Shown piece after piece: positions 16,935 to 24,388 of a DNA stretch of 64,000 nt (its first letter is position 1; every line of letters begins with the position of its first letter). The position numbers and the translations under genes were made by a program. The notes beneath the pieces are model-generated. The model had not been told where the DNA came from and did not search any database. It saw only the letters and a program-made list of their open reading frames with translations. The DNA comes from Paenibacillus taichungensis (GTDB taxonomy: Bacteria; Bacillota; Bacilli; Paenibacillales; Paenibacillaceae): NCBI RefSeq assembly GCF_013359905.1, contig NZ_JABMCC010000101.1:62001-126000 (forward strand). The letters are read 5' to 3'.

Positions 16935-16954
16935 GAGGGAGCTTACGCTCCCTC
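16935..16954 (-). terminator. Terminator of the OYE-family oxidoreductase gene
   Basis: A perfect 8-bp stem GAGGGAGC/GCTCCCTC with a TTAC loop, followed by TTTTTT on the minus strand, 21 bp beyond the stop at 16976. Confidence 0.9.
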
Positions 16955-16975
16955 TATTTCGAATGAAATTGTGTC

Positions 16976-18106
16976 TTATTTATCGTCAGCCATAGGGAAC
17001 CAGCCCGGGGTGTGAATAATTGCATTCCACAAACCGTCAGGGATAACCAGACGTTCCTGATCCGATTTGGTGAGAATCGTCTCGATATCTTCCTCACGTC
17101 CGCTTTCGATTTTCTCAACCCAGTCAGGTTCGATAATCAGCTCACGACCGATTGCAAGCAATGCCACACCACTTTGAAGAGCTTCTGCTGCCTCATCTGC
17201 GGTATGGATGGCTCCTACGCCAATCACAGGCACTTTACCACCAACACGGTCAAGGATAAATTCAATTCTGGAGCGAGTATCTGCCTCTCCTCGTCTTGGC
17301 TTGGACCAGAACTCGTTGACGGATACATGCAGGTAATCCAGATTTTTATCTTTCAGCGCATCCACCAATGCATACGTCTCTTCCATGGTCAATCCCGGTG
17401 TTTCCGGCTCTTCTGGTGAGAAACGGTATCCAACGATAAACGGCAGTTTCGTATGTGTAGCTACAGCCTTCTGGACTTCATCCACTACAGCCAGCGGGAA
17501 TGTGAGACGTTTCTCGATGCTTCCACCCCAACGATCTTCACGTCGGTTGGAATGCGGAGAGAAGAACTGCTGGATCAAATAACCGTTCGCACCATGAATC
17601 TCAACACCATCGAATCCAGCTTCAATGGCGCGGCGGGTTGCTTCCCCAAAGTCCTTGATGATGGACGTAATTTCGTCGTCAGACAACTCTCTTGGTACAG
17701 GAGATCCCGGACGCTCACTAGCAACAGCGCTTGGAGCAGCGACTTGACCCGCTGGCACCGCTTGTTCCGGTGTGAGACGACCTGCATGGAAAATTTGGAG
17801 TACGGCTTTAGAACCTTGCTGCTTAATCGTATCGGCCAGACGTTTCAGACCGGGAATAAAACTATCGTCATAACTACCAAATTGAGCCGGAAAACCAATT
17901 CCATTCGCAGTTACATGAGTTACCGCTGTAACAGACATACCCGCACCGCCGGTACGACGTGCATAATAAGCAAGTTCATCGTCTGAGACAGTACCATCTG
18001 GATTCGAGGACATATGGGTCATGGGAGCGAGCACGATCCGGTTTTTCAGCGTAATGCCGCTTGGCAGTGAAACTTGTTCAAACATTTGGCTATACTTTGG
18101 ATTCAT
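16976..18106 (-). CDS. NADH:flavin oxidoreductase, Old Yellow Enzyme family
   Basis: A 376-residue FMN-dependent ene-reductase of the OYE family, similar in layout to B. subtilis YqiG. Visible parts are LKNRIVLAPMTHMS (FMN contact), LQIFHAGR, the active-site EIHGANGYLIQQF (His-x-x-Asn pair) with SPHSNRREDRWGGS, and the phosphate-binding VPVIGVGAI and LLAIGRELI. Such enzymes reduce activated C=C bonds in electrophiles. The start follows AGGAGGGAACCACGA. It is a single gene with a clear terminator. Confidence 0.9.
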   Translation of the reverse strand: MNPKYSQMFEQVSLPSGITLKNRIVLAPMTHMSSNPDGTVSDDELAYYARRTGGAGMSVTAVTHVTANGIGFPAQFGSYDDSFIPGLKRLADTIKQQGSKAVLQIFHAGRLTPEQAVPAGQVAAPSAVASERPGSPVPRELSDDEITSIIKDFGEATRRAIEAGFDGVEIHGANGYLIQQFFSPHSNRREDRWGGSIEKRLTFPLAVVDEVQKAVATHTKLPFIVGYRFSPEEPETPGLTMEETYALVDALKDKNLDYLHVSVNEFWSKPRRGEADTRSRIEFILDRVGGKVPVIGVGAIHTADEAAEALQSGVALLAIGRELIIEPDWVEKIESGREEDIETILTKSDQERLVIPDGLWNAIIHTPGWFPMADDK

Positions 18107-18309
18107 TCGTGGTTCCCTCCTGATTAAATATCTCTTTTAATAGATATATGAATATATGCGTTCGATTACTGTAATGATTATAGTTACGTTTCACACACAA
18201 TGCAACTTTTCATTTTCACCCCATATCCATTCCATGCTTAAAGCTCACTGATCCATTCACTATCCGCCTTTTGTCCATTACACTTTTTTCTTCTTTCTCA
18301 ACCCAAAAA

Positions 18310-18335
18310 GACGGAGTGTCTTACGACTCTCCGCC
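18310..18335 (-). terminator. Terminator of the SRAP gene
   Basis: GGCGGAG and CTCCGTC on the minus strand pair with an inner GTC/GAC stem and are followed by TTTTTGGG. It lies 21 bp beyond the stop at 18357. Confidence 0.85.
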
Positions 18336-18356
18336 TCATAAAACTGCTTGCTCAGC

Positions 18357-19034
18357 TTAGAAACTGCGTACGTATGCCAGCTTCTGATCCATCTCTTCCA
18401 CACATTCATAGCAGTCATGCTCATCATTGGCTACCATCGGAGTAACCGGATATAGATTCATCTCTGTACTGTTGTAGGATTTCAACAACGGCAGCAGCTG
18501 TGTCACACGTGTGTTCGCCGGATCCAGCCAAGTATTGATCTCTTCTTCAGACAGAATGGCCGGCATTTTGCTGCCAAACTCCCGTGTAACCATGTTTGCC
18601 CCCGCCATCAGCATCGTGCAGGTGCGCAGTGGCTGTTTGCGTGTATCTTTCCATACCTCGTATAATCCCGCAATGCCAAACAATCCGCGATCCGGCATAA
18701 CGACACGCACCGCATAGCTTTTCTTACCTTCCTGACGCCAGTAATACAAACCATTACATGGGATTACACAACGCTTCGTCTCTACCAGCTTGTAGTAGGA
18801 TGGATTCTCATGCACCGTCATAAGGTTCGCGTTAACTGCATCGCGTCCCCAGAACGGAATGAATCCCCATCGGAACTCGTCCAATACCCGCTCACCATCC
18901 TGATGCAAAATAATCGGTGTATGCTGGGTTGGGCTGATATTGTAACGGTTTTTGTAATAATACATCACCCGTTGAATCTTAAAATGATCCCTGACCTCAT
19001 CCAAATCGGCTGCCAATGAAAAACGGTTACACAT
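18357..19034 (-). CDS. SRAP-family (YedK/HMCES-like) protein with altered active site
   Basis: A 225-residue protein starting MCNRFSLAAD; Cys2 is the residue that in YedK/HMCES becomes N-terminal and crosslinks abasic sites. RYNISPTQ, FRWGFIPFW, KRCVIPCNGLYYW, FGIAGLYEVW and KMPAIL all match the fold. Two usual active-site residues are changed. The FYEW glutamate is Tyr98 (GLYYW), and the histidine of I-H-D-R-M-P is Gly154 (FGSKMP). The NAR motif is NAN (68-70). It may bind single-stranded or abasic DNA but process it differently. Start chosen so that Cys is residue 2. Confidence 0.85.
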   Translation of the reverse strand: MCNRFSLAADLDEVRDHFKIQRVMYYYKNRYNISPTQHTPIILHQDGERVLDEFRWGFIPFWGRDAVNANLMTVHENPSYYKLVETKRCVIPCNGLYYWRQEGKKSYAVRVVMPDRGLFGIAGLYEVWKDTRKQPLRTCTMLMAGANMVTREFGSKMPAILSEEEINTWLDPANTRVTQLLPLLKSYNSTEMNLYPVTPMVANDEHDCYECVEEMDQKLAYVRSF

Positions 19035-19144
19035 GCTCAGGCACTTCCTTTCCCTGCTTGAATTGAATTTGATTGTATTGTTTGTTATTGCAGGGAATTT
19101 ATGCATGCTTGTATAGAAAGCATTAGTAATCGTGTGAAATCTTC

Positions 19145-19984
19145 CTATTTCCCACTGCCTGAGCTATAGAGAAGCCTGAACTGCTGCGGGGTCATCCCGA
19201 TATCCGTCCGAAACATACGAATAAAATAACTGCTGTGTGTAAATCCACACTGAGAAGCAATTTGTTTTACGGATAGTTCCGAGTCTACAAGCATTTTCTT
19301 CGCGGCCAGAATGCGGCAGTCCAGCAGATACCTGCCGGGCGGAACACCCATGATACTCTTGAACATGCGATTAAAATAATACACGCTGTACCCCGCTATA
19401 TCCGCCATTTCAGCAAGACTTAGCGGTTGTGTGCAGTGACGACGAATATAATCGGCTGTTGAGCGGATTGTATCCTGATGGTTCAGTAAAGACGTCCCTT
19501 CGATGGACTCCGAATTTCGTGCCAATTCAACTAGCAACTCATACAGTACCGCCGACAACTTCGGTTCATGCACACTCTCATAACCTTCACCGAGCTGGCA
19601 TAATTGTTCATGCAGCTCCTCGAAACGGTCCTCTCCAGAGAATGAAAAGAGCCACACTTTATCCGAATTCCGCAAGCCTAGCAGCCGCTCCAGATCGTGG
19701 GCTTGCAGATGAATCCATCTGATATCCCAGGGATCAGATGGATCGGCATTATAATGTTGCGCCTGTCCCGGCGCATATAGAAAACCTTGTCCAGCCGTTA
19801 ATCGAACACTGCCCTGCTCGGTTCTCACTTCACCCTGTCCGTTGAAAACCAGATGCAAATTATACTCTCGTATTCCGTGCGGACGATGTTCCCTGTGCTC
19901 TGGATCGAGATATCTTCCGTAGGCTACTGGATAACATGCATACCCTGCATGCCCGGGCTCCGGCATAAACCAATGGTTTCGCAT
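19145..19984 (-). CDS. AraC-family regulator, divergent from GH42 gene
   Basis: A 280-residue regulator with an N-terminal cupin sensor (residues about 20-100, REYNLHLVFNGQGEV) and a C-terminal pair of helix-turn-helix motifs (LSLAEMADIAGYSVYYFNRMFK; VKQIASQCGFTHSSYFIRMFR). It is divergent from the beta-galactosidase gene 192 bp away and is its probable activator, responding to a galactoside or galactan fragment (inference). The ATG at 19984 follows GGGGGAAG at 8 bp. Confidence 0.88.
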   Translation of the reverse strand: MRNHWFMPEPGHAGYACYPVAYGRYLDPEHREHRPHGIREYNLHLVFNGQGEVRTEQGSVRLTAGQGFLYAPGQAQHYNADPSDPWDIRWIHLQAHDLERLLGLRNSDKVWLFSFSGEDRFEELHEQLCQLGEGYESVHEPKLSAVLYELLVELARNSESIEGTSLLNHQDTIRSTADYIRRHCTQPLSLAEMADIAGYSVYYFNRMFKSIMGVPPGRYLLDCRILAAKKMLVDSELSVKQIASQCGFTHSSYFIRMFRTDIGMTPQQFRLLYSSGSGK

Positions 19985-20176
19985 ATGTTCTTCCCCCAAA
20001 AATAGCAAGATCATGATATCCTATCGCAACATGTTATTATATTCCCCTCTCATTATCCATTATAAAATGAAATAGACTCGACAATCTTCCACAAGATGAT
20101 GATAGTGGAGTCATTAAGCACGGCCTTGATCGTGCATGAAAATCATTATGTTCCAGACCAAAGGAGAGTAACATAC

Positions 20177-22171
20177 ATGAACCAATACCGACCTATTCAA
20201 ATGGGTGTTGATTATTATCCTGAACATTGGGACCCTCATCTGTGGGAGCAGGATGCCCGATTAATGGCCGTTAGTGGTGTACGTATTGTACGTGTGGGTG
20301 AATTTGCCTGGAGTCGAATGGAGCCTGCCGATGGACAATTCGATTGGACATGGCTTGATCAGGCGCTCGATACCCTTCATCGCAATGGGCTTCAGGTGGT
20401 GATCGGTACACCAACGATGACACCACCACGCTGGCTCACTGAAAAATGTCCTGATATTCTGCCGGTCTTAGCAAGTGGACAGTTGTACCACGAAGGAGTC
20501 CGCGGTCACCGCTGTTATAACAGTCCGAGCATGCGGACGTACAGTGCACGAATTGTCCAGAAACTGAGCGAGCGATATGCAGGACATCCCGCTGTGATTG
20601 GCTGGCAGACTGATAATGAGTTCAGTTTCACGGATTGTCAGTGTACTGCTTGTTCAGAGGCTTTTCGCGAGTGGGTTCGTGCCCGTTACATTTCATTAGG
20701 GCAGCTCAACCAGGCTTGGGGTACGGTTGTCTGGAGTGGAGAATACAGCGATTGGAAACAGGTGACGCCACCATATGGCGGCTCTCCGTTTCAGAATCCT
20801 TCGTTCCTGCTGGACTACTCCCGTTTTCAGTCGGATTCTATTGTGGCTTTTCAAAGCATCCAAATCGAGATCATTCGGCATAACTGTCCCGATCATTTTG
20901 TCACTCATAATTTTCATAGCTATCCGCAAAAGGCAGATCAATATAAAATCGGTCAGGATCTGGATTTCGCTTCTTTTGATTACTATCCCAACCCTTCACC
21001 GAACAAAACGGACACCGCACCTTACAGTGGTGCTTTGTCGTTAGATCTGACACGTGGCATCAAACGCCGCAATTTCTGGATTATGGAGCAACTTAGCGGA
21101 CCTCCGGGATGCTGGTTTCCGATGTGGCGCACACCCCAGCCCGGCTTCTTGCGTGCTTACTCATGGCAGACTATTGCCCGTGGAGCGGATGCGGTTGTGC
21201 ATTTCCGCTGGCGCAGTGCCACTATAGGAGCAGAACAGTTCTGGCATGGACTAATTGATCACAGCAATGTTCCAGGGCGACGGTTCAAGGAGTTTCAGCA
21301 ATTGTGTACCGAAGTGAACAGTCTGGGTGAACGCCTTCAAGGCTCTACATTGCAGAACGAAGTTGCCATCCTGCATTCGCATAATCAGTTAAACGCTCTA
21401 CGAATTCAGCCACAGGCGGAAGGACTGGAGTACTACGAAAATATAAAAGTATGGCATCGTGCCCTGACCAAATGGGGAATCAGTACAGATGTTATTCATT
21501 CCTCGGAAGCGCTGGATGGCTACAAAATCATCATCGCACCGCACTTGTATCTGCTGGACGAGAACACCGCAGAACGTCTGCAAACTTTTGCAGCGGATGG
21601 TGGCATATTGGTCTTAACGCATCGCACCGGTGTCAAAAACGATAACAACGTCTGTGTCATGGCGCCACTTCCAGGTATGTTATCTGCTTGCTCGGGCGTG
21701 CGGGTTGCCGAATATGATCCCATCGGTGCTGACCAAATTCAGATTCGGGATGAGAAGGGCAATACATATGCTGCCTCACAATGGGCTGATGTGTTGGAAC
21801 TGGACACGGCACAGGCAATTGCAGTTTATGTGGATCAATTTTATGCCGAAAGTGCAGCTGTTACCCAGAACAACTGGGGTGAAGGTGCTGTCTATTATGT
21901 GGCGACCCAGCCGGATGAAGCTTATCTGAGCCAGTTATTGCGAACCATCGCTGAACAATGTGGGCTGTCCGAGATGCAATCCCTACCAGACGGTGTCCAG
22001 GTGACAACCCGCTCAGGACCGAATGGAACGTTTCGTTTCATCCTGAATTTGAGTCCTGAAACTGTCTCCATTCCGTTGCAAGCATCATACACCAGTGCAT
22101 TGGATGGAACTATGAAAGGACCTCGATTGGAACTGGGACCGTATGATATCGAAATCTTGGAGATTCAATAA
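20177..22171 (+). CDS. GH42 beta-galactosidase
   Basis: A 664-residue retaining beta-galactosidase of glycoside hydrolase family 42. The catalytic acid/base is Glu148 (QTDNEFS) and the nucleophile Glu304 (IMEQLSG). Cys113, Cys154, Cys156 and Cys159 form the zinc cluster seen in Thermus A4-type enzymes. The barrel is followed by the GATase-like trimerisation domain and a small C-terminal domain. There is no signal peptide, so it is cytoplasmic and probably acts on imported galacto-oligosaccharides. The ATG at 20177 follows AAAGGAGAG; an earlier in-frame ATG at 20096 lacks a site. It is controlled by the divergent AraC gene (inference). Confidence 0.95.
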   Translation: MNQYRPIQMGVDYYPEHWDPHLWEQDARLMAVSGVRIVRVGEFAWSRMEPADGQFDWTWLDQALDTLHRNGLQVVIGTPTMTPPRWLTEKCPDILPVLASGQLYHEGVRGHRCYNSPSMRTYSARIVQKLSERYAGHPAVIGWQTDNEFSFTDCQCTACSEAFREWVRARYISLGQLNQAWGTVVWSGEYSDWKQVTPPYGGSPFQNPSFLLDYSRFQSDSIVAFQSIQIEIIRHNCPDHFVTHNFHSYPQKADQYKIGQDLDFASFDYYPNPSPNKTDTAPYSGALSLDLTRGIKRRNFWIMEQLSGPPGCWFPMWRTPQPGFLRAYSWQTIARGADAVVHFRWRSATIGAEQFWHGLIDHSNVPGRRFKEFQQLCTEVNSLGERLQGSTLQNEVAILHSHNQLNALRIQPQAEGLEYYENIKVWHRALTKWGISTDVIHSSEALDGYKIIIAPHLYLLDENTAERLQTFAADGGILVLTHRTGVKNDNNVCVMAPLPGMLSACSGVRVAEYDPIGADQIQIRDEKGNTYAASQWADVLELDTAQAIAVYVDQFYAESAAVTQNNWGEGAVYYVATQPDEAYLSQLLRTIAEQCGLSEMQSLPDGVQVTTRSGPNGTFRFILNLSPETVSIPLQASYTSALDGTMKGPRLELGPYDIEILEIQ

Positions 22172-22212
22172 TATGTAACCTCTCTGCAGCTTAAAAGAAA
22201 ATGAACCACGAA

Positions 22213-22249
22213 AAGGCCCGGGTATGCACATCAAGTGCATCCGGGCCTT
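22213..22249. terminator. Bidirectional terminator between GH42 and binding-protein genes
   Basis: AAGGCCCGG pairs with CCGGGCCTT and the stem is extended by TGCAC/GTGCA. A short TTTTC tract is on the minus strand. It separates convergent genes ending at 22171 and 22276. Confidence 0.8.
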
Positions 22250-22275
22250 AAAGAATGGGCAGAAACAGCCTGTCC

Positions 22276-23229
22276 TCATTGTGTTTCTTTATTCATTTTA
22301 ATAATCCATTCAGCCAAATCCTGTGTCTGTTTCAGGAGAGCAATTGGGTCACGGAACCAGGACTGCTTTTCAGTCCATATGTACACTCTTCCATTTTTGA
22401 CAGCAGGCAATGACCCCCATACAGGGTCTACCTGTAAAGCTTCAAGATTTGATTCACTCGTCAGAATGATGTAATCGCCTGCGTATTTGGAGAGCAGCTC
22501 AATTGAAAATTCATGATAGGCGCCTTGCATTAAATCGGCAGGTACAACTGCGGGTGCCTGCAAACCAAGCAACTCGTAGATGTTACGCCCTCCTCGGCCC
22601 GACTGATTGCCAAAAATAAATACTTGGCGATCATATTCTTGCATCACAGAGAATGTAGTATCAGCTGGAACAACGTCATGCACTTCCTGCTTTATTTTAG
22701 CAATCTCTTGATCGAATTCCTCGAGCCATTGCTTCGCCTCAGCCTGTTTGCCAAGTACATCGCCAAAATAAGTGACCTCTTCCTTCAGTGTTGGGAAAGT
22801 AATCGATGCAATAGAGACTGTTGGTGCAATCTTGCTGTATTTTTCAAAAGCCGCTTTGTCTGGATTCAAGGTAATAATAAGATCTGGCTCCAGTTCCATG
22901 AGCTGTTCAATGGAGTCACCGATCGTTTCTAATCCATCCAAATGCCCTTCCAGATAAGGGCTATTCATGAGAAATTGTCCTCCAGCAATGGGTTTGACAC
23001 CAAGAGCAAGAACCGTTCCCAAATAGTCAATGGCAGCGACTCGCTCTGGATGTACAGGAACCTCCACCTCTCCAAATGTTGTATTTACGGTTTTCGTTTC
23101 CATCGTTGTCGGTTGTTCGGGTTCAGCCGCAGTCTCTGGTGTTTCTGCCTCTTGCCCGGTTGTCCCACAAGCACTTAATGTAAACACAAGCACTAGTGAC
23201 ATGATGGCTGATCTTAACTGGTTAAACAT
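22276..23229 (-). CDS. Internal start: iron-siderophore ABC transporter substrate-binding lipoprotein
   Basis: Beginning at the internal ATG 23229, the product is 317 residues. It has a classical lipoprotein signal (MFNQLRSAIMSLVLVFTLSAC, lipobox Leu-Ser-Ala-Cys at 18-21), an acidic Glu/Pro/Thr linker, then the binding-protein fold (HPERVAAIDYLGTVLALGV, LMELEPDLIITL, GRGGRNIYELLGL, WGSLPAVKNGRVY). It would capture ferric siderophore at the outer face of the membrane. The ATG is preceded by GATGAGGAAATCAAC and by a Fur box. No permease or ATPase gene is adjacent. Confidence 0.78.
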   Translation of the reverse strand: MFNQLRSAIMSLVLVFTLSACGTTGQEAETPETAAEPEQPTTMETKTVNTTFGEVEVPVHPERVAAIDYLGTVLALGVKPIAGGQFLMNSPYLEGHLDGLETIGDSIEQLMELEPDLIITLNPDKAAFEKYSKIAPTVSIASITFPTLKEEVTYFGDVLGKQAEAKQWLEEFDQEIAKIKQEVHDVVPADTTFSVMQEYDRQVFIFGNQSGRGGRNIYELLGLQAPAVVPADLMQGAYHEFSIELLSKYAGDYIILTSESNLEALQVDPVWGSLPAVKNGRVYIWTEKQSWFRDPIALLKQTQDLAEWIIKMNKETQ

Positions 23230-24186
23230 GTTGATTTCCTCATCTCCATTGTATTGATAATGATAATCATCATCAATTAAAGGATAACGTTCTGTTCCTC
23301 CTGTTACAATGGATTCATTTGTTGCATTTACTGTACTTTTTGAAACTCCATTCGTGTTCTCCCGCTGCTTCACTCGATATTGTCCTGGAGTGATTCCCAT
23401 CTCTTTCTTAAAAATCCGATTGAAATAAAAAGGGTCCGGATAACCCACATAGGTTGCAATCTCTTGTAGTGAAGCCTCCGTAGCGGACAGCAGAGACCTA
23501 GCCTCTCCAATTCTCAACCGGATCAAATATTCGGTCGGTGTAACGCCGGTCTGTTCTTTGAATTTTCGTGACAAATATTGCGGGCTGTAATTCAAAGACT
23601 GAGCAAGGGAATCAAGCGAGATCGATTCACGAAAATGAGTTGTTATGTAACGTAAAACCTGATCCGTCAAAGAAAGTTGTTGACCTTCACATGCCACTCG
23701 TATCTGCTGGTTCAATACAAGCTGTATCAGTTGAAAGAAGTACCCTTTCACCTGGATTAGACCCAGTTGGTCCTGTCGGGTCCAGCAAATATGTATATTC
23801 CGAACAAGTTCATGCAACTGAAGCGCAGTGTCCGGCTCTAGTCCCCAGGAACGTTCAAAGGGATTGCTCTGTAACAGCATCATCCGGTAGTCCAGAAGAA
23901 CGTTGGAGGGCAGCGTTGATTTGTAGAAAATCAGATATACCTCTATAACTCCGGTTGCTTCAAGCGTCAGACGCCTTCCTTTGCCTCCATGGACCAATAG
24001 AAATCTGCCTGTAGACCACACCTCTTCATCCAACCAAATTTGACCCTTGCCATTTACATACACAAACGCGCTGGTTGGTAATACATAATTTCGATAACTT
24101 TCGTTCGTTGTTAATGATATAAGACGGACATCAAGCACCCGTACCTGAACCTGATCCCACAGCTTGATATCATCCTGAATTCCCAT
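22276..24186 (-). CDS. AraC-family regulator continuing in frame into iron-siderophore-type binding lipoprotein
   Basis: One uninterrupted 636-residue reading frame. Residues 1 to about 290 are an AraC regulator: an N-terminal sensor, then HTH motifs at about 190-280 (ISLDSLAQSLNYSPQYLSRK; LQEIATYVGYPDPFYFNRIF). Residues 320-636 are a periplasmic-binding protein of the FecB/FhuD type with its own signal peptide. B. subtilis Btr has AraC plus such a domain, but without an export signal. A Fur box and a ribosome site lie inside the junction, so a separate lipoprotein is likely made from 23229. Whether the full fusion is stable is unknown. The ATG at 24186 follows AAAGGAAG. Confidence 0.8.
   Translation of the reverse strand: MGIQDDIKLWDQVQVRVLDVRLISLTTNESYRNYVLPTSAFVYVNGKGQIWLDEEVWSTGRFLLVHGGKGRRLTLEATGVIEVYLIFYKSTLPSNVLLDYRMMLLQSNPFERSWGLEPDTALQLHELVRNIHICWTRQDQLGLIQVKGYFFQLIQLVLNQQIRVACEGQQLSLTDQVLRYITTHFRESISLDSLAQSLNYSPQYLSRKFKEQTGVTPTEYLIRLRIGEARSLLSATEASLQEIATYVGYPDPFYFNRIFKKEMGITPGQYRVKQRENTNGVSKSTVNATNESIVTGGTERYPLIDDDYHYQYNGDEEINMFNQLRSAIMSLVLVFTLSACGTTGQEAETPETAAEPEQPTTMETKTVNTTFGEVEVPVHPERVAAIDYLGTVLALGVKPIAGGQFLMNSPYLEGHLDGLETIGDSIEQLMELEPDLIITLNPDKAAFEKYSKIAPTVSIASITFPTLKEEVTYFGDVLGKQAEAKQWLEEFDQEIAKIKQEVHDVVPADTTFSVMQEYDRQVFIFGNQSGRGGRNIYELLGLQAPAVVPADLMQGAYHEFSIELLSKYAGDYIILTSESNLEALQVDPVWGSLPAVKNGRVYIWTEKQSWFRDPIALLKQTQDLAEWIIKMNKETQ
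23253..23277 (-). promoter_or_regulatory. Fur box inside the AraC/lipoprotein frame
   Basis: A 25-bp inverted repeat centred at 23265 with one mismatched pair, containing TGATAATGATAATCAT, a close match to the Fur consensus. It lies 24 bp upstream of the lipoprotein ATG and just downstream of a TTGTAA-17-TATCCT promoter. As coding sequence it encodes Asp-Asp-Asp-Tyr-His-Tyr. Confidence 0.85.
23281..23309 (-). promoter_or_regulatory. Candidate promoter for the lipoprotein
   Basis: On the minus strand TTGTAA (23304-23309) and TATCCT (23281-23286) are 17 bp apart, directly upstream of the internal Fur box, so Fur would cover the start site. Pattern match. Confidence 0.5.
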
Positions 24187-24250
24187 ATAGACTTCCTTTC
24201 TTAAGCGATATAACACGCCCAATGCCCAACCAGTGTGACAGAGAACTCAC

Positions 24251-24279
24251 TTATAATTGATAATGATTATCAATTATAA
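24251..24279 (-). promoter_or_regulatory. Fur box upstream of the AraC regulator
   Basis: A 29-bp palindrome, perfect apart from its central base (24265), built around TTGATAATGATTATCAA. It lies 65 bp upstream of the ATG at 24186. It implies iron repression of the regulator as well as of the lipoprotein. Confidence 0.9.
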
Positions 24280-24334
24280 CAATCTTGTTCATAACTTTGA
24301 AGTCCATTTCCCTTTTAGCACTGGAAAATAAAAA

Positions 24335-24369
24335 ACCGTCGAAATCCCCCTATGGGAGATCTCAACGAT
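24335..24369 (-). terminator. Terminator of the beta-mannosidase gene
   Basis: A 16-pair stem (with several G-U pairs) around an ATA loop, followed by TTTTTATTTT on the minus strand. It is 20 bp past the stop at 24389. Confidence 0.88.
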
Positions 24370-24388
24370 TTTGCTGCTTCGTCTATAA

